From Phalacrocorax aristotelis (Eukaryota; Chordata; Aves; Suliformes; Phalacrocoracidae), in assembly GCF_949628215.1 (NCBI RefSeq), contig NC_134276.1, positions 218,198,610 through 218,262,609 of the forward strand: a stretch of 64,000 nucleotides of DNA. Direction: 5' to 3'. The position numbers and the translations under genes are program-made. How positions within the stretch are numbered: the stretch's first letter is position 1; the number at the start of each line of letters is the position of its first letter. Of this stretch, positions 37,739-49,034 are shown one piece after another. Under the pieces are notes generated by a model. It was given only the letters and a program-made list of their open reading frames with translations. It was not told the DNA's origin and searched no databases.

Positions 37739-39919
37739 TTATAATTATATATCACTATAAGATTATATAATCAGGATTTTCTGAGCTTGTAAGTAGGACC
37801 AAAGTGGATGTGTCTCTTACGCTGGACTTCTCTAGAGACCTCACCAACATTTCATACAATCGTGGTGGCAAAATTGGCTGATGAAGAAAGTCCTCAACAA
37901 TAGGAAGACCAAAGAGCTTGTTCTCCATATGTGTATGTACTGTGACAGCTATATGACTGGACAGATTGTTAATATCGAACACGTAATGTGTATCATAACA
38001 AAAATTCTTTAGATGCAATGTGCCGAGAGCCTATAATAATCTGTATACTTAACAGTTAATGTTACAATTCATTGTCTGTGCTAGTGTAGCATCTCCGCAC
38101 CCTAGTAATGAGCCACGGCTACATTTAGCGAGGTGTGATACAATCCAGACAAGGAGATTATATGGCTTAAGCGCGAAGAAATGGCATGTCAGGGTCATCA
38201 AAGTGCAAAAAAATTACAAAAAGACAAGGGGGTGATGCTGGTTAGCTCAATATGAGGTGGTCCTACCGCATTGTTAGCCTCCCCATTGCATTATCCAACC
38301 ATTTGGAAAACTATTTCTGACCACGTGTGGCTGCTGTATCATAACACAGGCAGGATAGCTGAGGGAAGGCCTGGCACATGATCTTTCCTTTGACTTCCCC
38401 TGACAATTTACACAAGCTGAGGATGTGCCCCAGAGTATTTGTGTTTTAATGTTGTCTAAACACAGGAGCTTTTATAGTTAATTTCCTCAGCTTGTCTGAA
38501 ACGGGGAAGACGCTGAGCGCTGATGGGTATCTGGCTCTGCAGCCCTTCTGCAAGGGGTGGGGAGGGTGCTGGCCCTCTGCTCCTCTGGACTTCTGCAGAG
38601 CAAGCTGCAAAGAGGTATTTCCTCCAAGAGAAGAATTTAATCTGCTCAGCATGGAGGGCTGGGCCTTCTGAGCTTTCGGTCTCTACGAAACAGCTAATCA
38701 CAGGCCCACAATTTCTAGCCTTCTAAGCGCCTATATGCTCCTGGACCATATTTGGGCAATAAAAGGTTCTGCAGAACTCAAGAATGCCGCAGATTTGATC
38801 CTCCCCAAAGCTCCGGCCTTGCCGGAGATACTGCGCTGCACAGGGCCAGCATGTCGTTTTTGCACGGCTCCTAAGCAACCTGAGTAAATAGAACATTTCG
38901 CAACCTTAACCACAGCGGTTGCTACACTTTCATCTATAATTATCTTTTGCATCAGAGCTCTCAAGAGCAACCGGCCTACCAGATTTTGCAGGATATTTTG
39001 CATTCAGCTTCAGTTTGCCTGCCTTTTTTCTTGCATTGCCAGCTAGGATAATATTCCCCAGACAAGAGGAGAAACATAAATACCCTGCAGACTAGAGGAA
39101 CGTGCAATGCGCTGTAAGCCAAGAAATGTTAGCTCGCCAGCCTCACTTCTGATTGCTGTTTATATTCTGCGCACTTCAAAGCTTTGTTATTTGAACAAGA
39201 CCTTGTAACTTGCCCCAAAAGGCAGCCAAATATAATTCTTGGTGTTTGGAAAACCTAACACACAAATTATATTTAGGAAAAGAGCCTATGACTCCAGCAG
39301 AACAGACTAAGGCTCTTCCCCTCCTCCCTTCAGTGTTTCTCAGAATTAATGTCAAAACTGTAGCTTGGCAATACTGATATGATGTCTGTTCTAGGCACTA
39401 GATCACACTTCATTTCTAAGCCAAGAATAGAGCCCAGCATTCTTGGTCATCGACATCCTATTTCTGGTCGTGCAGCCTCCGAGCCAAACGTGTGCCAGAT
39501 CCCGCTCTAGGTGTGAATCTTAGGGAGGATCAGGCTTATTCCTCCGGTTCCAGACCTGGGGAGCTGCGCTCAGGGCCTGAAACCTGAAATGTTCCTTGTG
39601 CTGTGGGTCTGAAGACATGAGTATCCATACCCTGCCCAGGTCTTCACTGCAGCAGCCTTTGGATTCCTGACAAAAATCTGGTTTTTATGCTTTTTCACTG
39701 AACTTCAAACTCAGAATCAAAACTTCCTTAGAACAGGGTTCAGTGCGTCAAAGAAACAGATGAACTAGCTAGTAGTACAGCAGGTCACACAACAAAACAC
39801 CATCCTGACTGCTTGATGTGTAAATCAAGTTATTTCAGTTAAAGAGTGGCAGCTTTTCAAGTTCAGAGGTGTATGTTAATGACATAGTTTTGGTTGTGAA
39901 ATACACACTCGCTGTGTAG

Positions 39920-40640
39920 TAAAAAAGGCGAGACGGTGCTCACCAGCCTTGTGGTCCAAAGACCGAAAGTTTGTGTGCGGGACGGAGATGCAAGTACGTG
40001 TGCTGATACTGGGGCGTGGGGCTCACCGCCCCGGGGCTGGACGTGGTGGTGGCCTGCAGCCAGGGCTTTAGGTCTGGGTCTGCAACAGCGTCGGTAACAA
40101 GCTCACGGTGACAGGCCGTCCTCGTCGGGGCAGTGGGGCGAATTCTCGTTATGCCACCTGCGAGAATGAGTTGTATACGTTGCGTGCTTACATGGTTGGG
40201 GTTGTTTCTAAATTGTCCGTGTCCGTTGCTGTTAGCGTCAACAATATGCTAAATGACATACAAATTGGCACGACGACAACTTTGCTATCTCAGAGAGCTT
40301 GCGGCCGAGCTGCTGTTCGGCCTTTTGACACGGCGCAATGGCAGGCAGACTCAGCTGCTGCATCTCTCTCCAAGACAGGGAGAACTGAGGTCACTGGCCA
40401 GAATAGCGGCTCCATCCCAGCGCTTGAGTTACTGTTAATTTAAGCAGAGCTGGCACGGTTGTACCTTGCTCCTTTCTGTTCATTCTGTGTGACTTTTGAA
40501 ACGATCGGTGGGGAAACCAGGCTGGTAGAAAACACCGTGCAAACGGCAAAGCTTTTCCTTACTCGCAGGCGTTAGGATTTAAAAGTAAATTCACGTTTTT
40601 GTAACCTGGCGACGTCACCGTACTAGTTTAGTACAAAATG
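39920..40640. other. Orphan CpG-rich element
   Basis: CpG is frequent although overall GC is only moderate, unlike the flanks. It carries a 111-codon open frame (40108-40443, + strand) that resembles no family known to me. It may be an unmethylated enhancer or an orphan promoter. Confidence 0.35.
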
Positions 40641-42340
40641 GTAAAAATCTTTGGGCATTTTACAATAAAACTGTGGAAGAGGCAGCCCTTTTCGGAATAT
40701 ATTTTTGCTGCATTGGAAACTAAATGATTGTAAGATCATTCAAGTAACCATTGGACTGAACACGGGCAGCATGAATGCCAATGCACAGTTGCCCTGGGAG
40801 TGCTAAAGCCGTTGGAAGGACACTAAACCATCATCCTCTTCCTGCGCAGGACAGCTGAAACGTTGGTGAGAGGACCGTGACATGATAATATTTTACATTA
40901 CTTACATCCCAGGGTGGATTTTAACAATAGCAAAAGACATGAAACCTAAAATTATGGAGTTTTCATATGTGCACAAGTAGGCAAACACTGATTTTTGTAT
41001 CTGTTTGAACAGGTAAGAGGTCGTACCTGTCTTCAGCATCTGCATGTCAGCATGAGTAGCCGCAGGAGGGACCAACAGTTTGTTCACAGTAGGATATAGC
41101 TGCCCTCGTAAAACAACCAGGGTCTCAGACCCGTGGGTTATTTTCCCTACTTAAGGAGCTCTCCCGGTTCGTGTACCTGCCTGCGTCCTGGCCGGGAGAG
41201 GTGAGCTGGCAGCCTGAGCCCGTGCTCGCTGCCAAGCCCAGACAGTTCAGCTGTATTTTTGTGTGTTTCATAGGGCTGGAGGAAGCTGTTCCAAGGCTGC
41301 TACTCTAGAAATCAGCTGGAGAAGGCAGGTCTACAGCCCCGCTACGCGGGGAAGTGAACACACTCTGGAGATGGCTGGAAGACTTGGGAATTTGCTTGGA
41401 CAGCCATCGTCGTGTCCCTGGGAGCCAAAACACGCCACGAAAACCGCTTTATAATCTCACTACCCTCCAACAGACAAAGCAGAGAGATGAAACTTCTGAG
41501 GTTGTACTATTTTTTTTCTTGTTAATGGCCAACAAGGTGTTAATTACCACGTCCAGGAGCCCTTGCCTTGTTGAAAAAACACATATAAACTGGATATTTT
41601 GCCTGTTTAATTATGGGTGAAATTTTTGGTGGCATTTCTATGGCAAAAGCCCCAAACCTTATACTGTAAACAGGGTGGTATAAAACCATGTAATTTTTCA
41701 CACGCTGTGCTGGCAAACCCCACCATTTCCCTTGCTGTCACCTCCATCCATGGGGCACGTTTGCCACCAGCGCTGCGCCAGCAGGCGCTTCCACGGCCGA
41801 TCCCCCCGTCCGTAGGTTCTGAAGCAGACATGCACGCGTTAAACTTTACCCACACGTATTAATATTTGCAGGGTCAAGGCCTAAATAAGACCAGTGAAGA
41901 AGGACGTAGCGGTAAATCTAGTGGCAGGAATTCACTTTGGAATCGAGAGAAGTGGTGGATCGGTTCCTGTCGGGTTCCTGTAGGATGCTGGCACATAGAA
42001 AGGAGTTTATTCATGGAGGAAGACAAATCTGGGCAAGGCAACAATGAAATCTACTTAACCCAGCAGCAGGCATGACTAAGAGGTATCTTTCTTCCCGGTC
42101 CTGTTTTCTTCTATCTTTTGGGTCGTCCCCTCCTCCCGCCCCCACCACCCTCCCGCCCTTCTTCCCCACGCTGATCCCCACCGCCCAGGACACTCCGTGC
42201 CACCCCAGCCCCCAGCCCCACGGCAGCGCCCACCCCCCGCCGGCCCCGCGCCCCCCGGTCCCGGGGTCTTGCCCTCCTCCCGGTCTGGGCCTCCGGGGCC
42301 GTGAGCCTGAGCAGGGCCGGGGTCCTGCCCGCCCCCCCGC

Positions 42341-42700
42341 CGACAGCCGTCCCGGGGCTCGGGGGGCCCGGTCCCGGTCCCCCCGCCGCACACTGCTGTC
42401 CCGGGGCCTGTGGGCTGCCCCCCTCCCCCTCAACTCCGTCCCTGTCGCTGGAGCCGGACCCCCCGGACCCTCCCCGCCCCCACCAACAGCCACCCCGGGG
42501 CTCGGGGGTCCGGTGCCCCCACCGCACACCGCCGTCCCGGGGGCTGTGGCGTGTCCCCACGGCCGGGGCCGGACCTCCGGATCCCGCCGCCTTCCCGCCG
42601 CCCCCGCCCCCAACCAACAGCCACCCCGGGGGCCCGGTGCCCCCACCGCACACCGCCGTCCCGGGGTCTGTGGCGTGTCCCCGCTGTCGGGGTCGCTCCC
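42341..42700 (+). repeat. Degenerate GC-rich minisatellite, unit about 115-145 bp
   Basis: Motif 'ccgcacaccgccgtcccggg' or a close variant recurs at about 42386, 42532 and 42646. Motif 'ccaacagccaccccgggg' or a variant recurs at about 42341, 42483 and 42614. The alternation gives about three imperfect units directly upstream of the putative PPP6R2 start. Confidence 0.75.
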
Positions 42701-42739
42701 CCGGCCCCCGCCGCCCCCGCCCCGGGGCTCCGCCCCGCC

Positions 42740-43031
42740 CCGCCGCCCTCGCCCCCGCCCCGGGGCCCGGCCCCGCCCCGGGGCCCGGCCCCGCCCCTCT
42801 CCCCCCGCCCGCCCCCCCCGCGCGGCGCTGGGCAGCCCCGGGGCCGCCGCCATTTTGGAGGCAGCCGGAGCGCCCGCAGCTCGCCGCCTCGCCGCCCGCT
42901 GTCAGCGCAGCCCCGGCCGCCGCGCCCCGCCTCGGACGCGGCTCATGCCCGCCGGGCCGCCGGTCCTCGCAGCCAGGCAGCGCGCCAGCGGCCTCGCCGC
43001 GGGGCGGAGGGCAGGCCCGGACCCCCAGCAG
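42740..43031 (+). other. PPP6R2: Putative PPP6R2 exon 1 (noncoding 5' UTR)
   Basis: The segment ends at a strong donor (cccagcag|gtgagac, exon end 43031) in the core of the CpG island. No PPP6R2-like coding start is present, so the exon is taken as 5' UTR; the start coordinate is approximate. PPP6R2 encodes a regulatory subunit of protein phosphatase 6. It lies next to DENND6B in divergent orientation in mammals, and that is the only basis for the name. The first PPP6R2 coding exon (which should begin MFWKFDLN) was looked for to the right edge and not seen. Confidence 0.5.
42846..42858 (+). promoter_or_regulatory. YY1-type site at the likely transcription start
   Basis: GCCGCCATTTTGG contains the YY1 core CCATTTT. 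In many TATA-less housekeeping promoters this motif sits just downstream of the start site. Confidence 0.6.
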
Positions 43032-46000
43032 GTGAGACCCGCCGTCGGGCCCGCCGCCCGCCCCGCCGAGCTGTCACCGCCGCCCGCCCGCCCTCCCTCC
43101 CTCCTTCCCGCCGGGGCCGGGCCGCGGGCCGCTTCCCCCTTGCAGCGCCGTGGCCGGGGCCTCGGGCCCGGCGGGCCGCGGAGGCGGTGCGCGGCCTGCC
43201 GCCCCGCCGGCCCCGCCGCCTCCTTCCCCCGCCGCCGTTTCGGCCTCCTCGGCCGCAGCGACGCCCCCGCCGCACCCCGCGCCGCCGGGAGGAGCCGGGC
43301 CCCGGTTCCGCAGCGCTGCCGGAGCTGCGGGGCCGCGGCCGGCTGCCCCCGGCTTGTTTTTCCGCTGTTTTTGGGGGGTTTTAGCGAGCCCGGAGCCCCC
43401 CCGCAGCTCGGGGGTCTATTTTCGAGCCTTGCTTTCGGCCGTGCTGGAGCCCCACCGTGTCGTTTCATGCCGTATCTGGCTGAAATCGAACTTTCTGCGT
43501 GTGTCACAGTTTGTTTTATATTTTTTTTTTTTTGGGGGGTGGGGTCGGCTGGTGGGGAACGCGGGGACCCGGGTGTCCGTGACCCACGCCTAGCCGGTGG
43601 CTCCGTGCCGAAGCAGCCGGGAGAGGTGGTGTTGGCAAGGTCGGAGGCGGGGGTCGGCGTCCCGGGGACCCGCCGCCTTCGGGTGTGCGGGGCCCGAGCC
43701 AGGGACCCCGCCGGCCTCGCGTGTGCAGCCGGTGAAAATAAATGTCACTGGGCTGGGGTTATTAACGTGCAGAAACTGGGGTAGGGGTTGCACCCGCAAA
43801 TGGACTCGCTGCAACACGGAATCTTGCAGAAAAACGACTTCTTGACGAGTCGAACGAGGGCTGCCTGCCTAATTTGAAGGCCTTGTTTTGCACTAGTTAA
43901 AAAAAAAAGAAAACAGCAAACACAACAAACCAGGAACAAACTAGGAAGTGAAAAAGAGAAACTGAGAGAGCTTGGAGGGACCTGAGATATTTTTCATATC
44001 TTGATCTCCCACTTAAAAATTAATATTTTGAAAACTGAAGCTTGTTTTCATAATGTACTTTCTCTCTCAAAAAACAAAGGAGAAAGTTGTGATTCCAGTC
44101 CTGTCCAGACCTACACGTTTGAAGCCAAGCATGTAATCACTTACTAGCAGACTTTTGTTATAAAGCACCGTTTTAAGAATGGTGGGAGAAGAAACATTTA
44201 TGATTTCTCTTGTTAATCTGACACTTAAAAGCAAACAGTCTGCCAAAATACTTCAGTGGTAAAAAAATCGGGTGGATGGTAATATAGCGATTTCCATAGA
44301 AACCAATGGTGATATTGTGGTAAGCAGAGTTAAATTTTGGAATGTGCAACAGGAACACATAATGATCCGTACTGGTTTGAGTGATACCGATAAACATTTG
44401 CCTGGGAGAAGGTGACCGAGGGTTGGATGAGAACAAAATGGTTTGAAATTGAAGGCTGGCTTTGTTTTTTGTGTCTTCGATATGCAAACATTCCTGGTGA
44501 CTTTTGTACTTTCTTTGTATTATGCTGCAAATGCAGGGACCTAGGACAACGTCCTGTCTAGAAATCGTGGAAGGCTTGTGGTGCTGCAGCAGCTTTCTGG
44601 GAAGAGCTCGGTCTGTAGCAGAATGGTATCAGACAGGTGGTGCGGAACACAGCGCTGAGGTTTTTGGGAGGTTCCTGCAAACCTCAGACTGAGAGAGCGA
44701 CTGATGTCAAGCGTTTGTTCTGGGGATGGCAGGGAGCGCTGGAGCATCTTCCTCTGAGCCTGGTACTCGAAGTCTTGGCTGTGTTGTAGGAGGGACAGGT
44801 TGAATGTCTAAGTTCACAGTTTAGAAATTGGAGAGTGTCAAAAATGTGTAACAAAAAGAAAACCATTTTTGAGAGCTCATCTTTTTTTTTTTTTTTTTTT
44901 TCCTGGTAAGCAAGCATCTTTAGTCTGTGGGCTTAAATTATTTTTAGAATACTCCAGGCCGCTGTCATGAGCAACATAGCCTGTTTTGTGGTGCTTTGCT
45001 GTGGGGGAAGGCTCAAGCCCTCACAGCCCCACTTCTGCAGGGGGGGGGCCAGCAGTGCTTCTGAGTGGGGCTCCCCCAGTCCTTGACTCAGTTTGCTGGT
45101 TGGACTGGGAGTCAGCTGGAGTGAATTAAATCCTCGCTGTCCCCAGACAGCGTGATGCTGAGCTAGAAGGAGGAATCATTTAGTTATGCCTCCGTTCCTC
45201 TTTGGTGGGGAGATATCCCAGCCGCAGCTGATTGTGCTCTTCCGTGCTGTGCGGAAGGAGCGCTTCATGCGTGTTCTCCCCTGAGTTTCACTGGCTGTGG
45301 CTGAGGTGTCCCAGGGACACCAAAACTGTTTCCTTCCCCGCAGTGCAGAAGGGCATTAGTGGTGCAGAAGTATTTCAGCAAAGAAAGGTGTTACGTTTGA
45401 GGAGAGCTCGGGGCGGGGGGAACAGGTTGAGCTTTCTTACTCTGTGTTTCTGATGATGAGGTGTGTAGAAGTGTAAGTGCAAAAGCTGTAGATTACATGT
45501 TAGGGAAAATGACTTCACATACATAATCAAGTAGTATGTTTTTTTAACACAGTGGCTTGGAGTCTGAAGTGTTAGTGCCTGAAGGGCAGTAGCTAGAACA
45601 GCGTAATAAGCTCAGCCATAAAAATGGGCAAACTGGAATGCCAAGAAATAGAAGAGTATCTTGTTATAGTAAATGTTTCTGAAACAATAGTGGAATGACA
45701 AGAATAACTGGGAAACTTGAGTGTCAATGACATGGGAAAACGGAGGAGGTCAGTGAGTTGAAAGGGAAGCAGGAGCCGGGTAGTTGACAGAACTTTTGAG
45801 AACTTTGTAGGGAGGAATATTTGTGGGAGGTCTTCTTTTGCTAGATGTAAAATGATTGAAAAACTAATTGAAGAGAGCAAAGTTAACAGACTGTATTCAT
45901 GAATGATGCCAGCGCTCCATCTGAGCACTCAAATATGGAGCCACGGTTCAGAGCAGCAGTCTTTTACCCTATAAATAGGGCTAAGACAGTTCTGTTCTTA

Positions 46001-48956
46001 ATTACATTTTATGGGCTGGGGAATCAGTTTGACTGTTTGTTACCTCCTTTTCACAGAAAATCTACAGATGTGAGTGGGTTTATATAAGGATCAGGGAAAG
46101 AATGTGGCCTCTGTGTGACCAATAGTAGCAACAAAGGAACTTAAGTGTCTTCTTTGATTCAATATTATTAGAAGCAAAAGTATGTTGTCTTTTCTGTCCA
46201 CTGCTATGTTTCTAGGGCACTTGTTTCTTTAATTGTGCTTTTCTCTTTCTCTCTCCCTGTCTATATTCCTCCCACCACCCTCCCCTCCCCCGTGATGGAC
46301 TTCTCTGCTCCTTGTTTTGGTCTGTTAAAACAGTCAGCAGTGCAATAACCAACATTGACATTATTATTACAGGCCTTGGCTATTTTTACTTGCCTGTTAA
46401 CTCTGGTATGGGGGGAAACTCGGGCAAATAAATACTAGTTATCTTGGAAATGAAGCTTTCTTAGCCAAGGTTAAAAATCTGAGACTGAAAAGGCTTGGAT
46501 TTTTGTGGAATTTGAATGGCACATGCGCCGCGTACGTGGTGTTCGGATCAGGTCTGCAAATGGGAAGTTTGACATCGGTGGCTGAATTAACAGTGACGTT
46601 CCATCTCTTTGCTTATTAATGCCATTTAGTCTGAGATAAAGCTGAGAGAGTGCAAGTAGCTGCAGTAACAAATGGCTGCATTGCAATGCCTGAAGCCGAA
46701 CTAAAATTGTCATCTTTGGCAGGGGTCGCTTCAAACTAAACGCCATGTGGCACTGAGCTTTTGAAAGGAGGTTGTCAGCAAAATTAGGATGAGCTGGCTT
46801 AGGAGAACGTCATGTCGAAAGAAATAATTTTAAATGTTAAAATCATTAGCCTGAGCACAGAGGTTCTGGCAGCTGTTGAGGTGTGACTGCTGACCGCTAC
46901 TAATTTTCCCTCTCAATTTCTCGTTCTGTACCTGTTTGCTGCTTCTGTGTGCAGACTGTAAGCTCTCCAGGGCAGTGGCCGTGCCGTCTGTGTGCGTGGT
47001 GCCTGGCGCGGGGGCGGCCCGTCCCTGAAGTGGTGCCTCTGGATGTCACTGCGTTGCAAACACCAAACTTCTTACCGTTGTGTCAATGTCGTGTGCTTAA
47101 GGGCACGGTCTTATCTTGACAGAAGGGGAAACAGGAAGGGCTGAGAAAATAACATAATGGTTAAATGGCAAAGCTCAAGACGTTTATTGGAGACAAACAA
47201 GCAGAGCTCAGACCTCCTTACCTAGGCAAAATAAGAAGCTTCCACCAGCTGTTGTTTTGGTAGGTGGCATGGTAGGCAATCGACGTGGTTTGCAAGGAAA
47301 ACCTTCCAAGTGTGTTGATTACTTGAATTCAAGGTTTGTGTTCAGTTGGCGAAAGTCTCTGCTGTTCTTTCCAGTATGCCTATGCTAGTTATCTTTTTTT
47401 TTGTTTTTAAATTTTATTTCTGCAGTTTGCTGCTATTCAGAGCGTTGTGGCCTGCAGTGACACTGATAACTATTAAGTCACTTTGATTCTGATTTTGTTT
47501 GGCAGAATTAGGCGCAATAGCAGCAAAGGAGAGACTGGCACTGCTTGCTGGGAGAAAGACAAAAAAATGCAAAGACTACTATAGTGGAGATGGTCTTTCT
47601 TGCTGCAACCTACAGGAAGGAAGAAGGAAATAGAACACAAGATATTTCAGTTTCAGTTTTGTCTTTGATATTTTTCTATGGGAGACTTAATTATGTTAGC
47701 TGAGAAAACGCATGACAGGTATGCCTTGACATTTTGTGATAAGCAACTTAGATTGTCTTCTGCATAGCAGTTTCTTCCTCTCTTTTCCTCGTAGTCTCAC
47801 AAAACCTGTGGATTGTTTCAGCTTCTTACTTTCATGTGCAGCAGGGTGGGATGAGAAAGGTGGTGTTTCTTTAGCTGTTTTTCATTTTCTTCCTCCAGAA
47901 GATCCTCTGGTATGCCATTGAACATAATTATTTTCTGTTAAGATGGATTTCTTTTTTTTTTTGGAAGGATAATTGAGACTATAAGCTAAACAGGTTGAAA
48001 ACTGTATCCCGTCTCCCCGAGCCAGAGGGCTAAGGGCGCAGTTCCACAGTGACATCAACGGGCCCGAGTCCAGGTTGCCATGTGTTGGCAGTAATATTTG
48101 TGTAACCGTGTGGTACGCCACCGCGGAGAGCTGAGCGGGCTGAACGCTAACCCTGCTTGGAGGGAGTAGTTTTCAGCTGGATCAGCTCCCTCAACCAGCT
48201 GGATGTGTAGTTGCATAAGCAAGCGCTGACACAAGGGAGGATGCAAGAATGTGTGACCCAGGAAGGAGAAGAGTAAAAGAGCAGGTCTCTTGCCGGCTGG
48301 ATTTAAGTGGGGTGTGGTTCCATGTCACTTATCCGGGTTTGCAGTGCAGCACCTTCCTGGTTTGTCCCTCTGCGTTAGCGCTGGTCCCGAACTTACAGGG
48401 AGCAGGTTTGCCAGAAGCCTGTCCCCAGGGCCCCTGCTCATTTTCTCCTGGTTTGGTTTATTTAACAGGCATGGTAGGAACAGATGAGCACCGCTGCCGG
48501 ACAGTTTAAATGTGAAGGGGTTGGGAATAGTGGGGCTGCAGCAGTGTTAACAAAAGCCACGATCCCGTGTTAGGTTAAATCAAACTAAGCCGAGCGACTA
48601 GAACGTCCAGGTCACCCTCAGAGGCCCAGGTCCCATCGCTCGTTCCTGAGCCAGAGTACCCAGCTAATGGCCAACAGATGCGCAATCACCACTCTGTTTA
48701 ACTAATTGGAAAATACTACATGATGGATTTCAACTTAGTTCTGTTGCATGTTATCCTTTTTTTTTAATACAGAAGCTTGTTTTTCTTAGTGCTCAGTTGT
48801 TTTTTACTACTTCTGCATTCTCCCAGTCCTTTACTATATTACTTTTTAAGATTACATCATCCATGGTATATCCGAAATTTTATCTTTTTCTATTTTCTTC
48901 CATAACTTTCTAAGCTTTTTTTCTTCCCCTGCCCCCCTGCCCCCATTGTGTTGCAG
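43032..48956 (+). other. Putative PPP6R2 intron 1
   Basis: Runs from the donor in the CpG island to the acceptor at 48955-48956. No other gene is recognised. It contains a T-run at 44882-44901 and a T/G-rich run near 43519-43545. Open frames here are short and unsupported. Confidence 0.45.
44882..44901. repeat. Poly(T) run, 20 bases
   Basis: Uninterrupted T homopolymer in the putative PPP6R2 intron 1. Confidence 0.9.
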
Positions 48957-49034
48957 ACTCTGCCTTCACTTTCAAGTGGCTGGAGACCTCTCACCGAAGT
49001 TCACATATCTATGATGTAAATGCCTACATCTGAG
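48957..49034 (+). other. PPP6R2: Putative PPP6R2 exon 2 (5' UTR, 78 nt)
   Basis: Bounded by one of the best acceptors in the region (a C/T tract of about 35 bases ending 'gtgttgcag') and a good donor (gag|gtaatc). It contains ATGATGTAAATG at 49011-49022: a two-codon upstream frame (ATG ATG TAA) followed at once by a third ATG that stays open across the donor (five codons, phase 0). No known PPP6R2 coding sequence is present, so it is read as a noncoding or upstream-ORF exon. Assignment to PPP6R2 is inferred from strand and position. Confidence 0.45.

Larger units (their letters stand above)
36775..42100. other. Intergenic region between divergent promoters
   Basis: No gene is recognised. It contains a CR1 tail remnant at 37714-37738, a CpG-rich element at about 39920-40640, and otherwise AT-rich unique sequence. 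An 87-codon open frame lies on the minus strand at 37755-38018. Confidence 0.4.
42120..43700. promoter_or_regulatory. CpG-island promoter of the putative PPP6R2 gene
   Basis: Very GC- and CpG-dense, with many GC boxes (ccgccc, ggccccgccc) and no TATA box. The start is probably near 42840, where GCCGCCATTTTGG occurs, and a good donor (cag|gtgagac) follows at 43031-43032. The island spans the likely first exon and the start of its intron. A 570-codon open frame across it (42072-43784) is a product of base composition, with no recognisable domain and runs of Pro/Arg/Ala in every frame. Confidence 0.75.

Noticed and set aside
42072-43784. 570-codon + strand open frame across the CpG island
   Set aside because: All frames are open in this GC-extreme sequence. 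The translation is Pro/Arg/Ala/Gly with no domain, and it crosses a minisatellite and a good splice donor.
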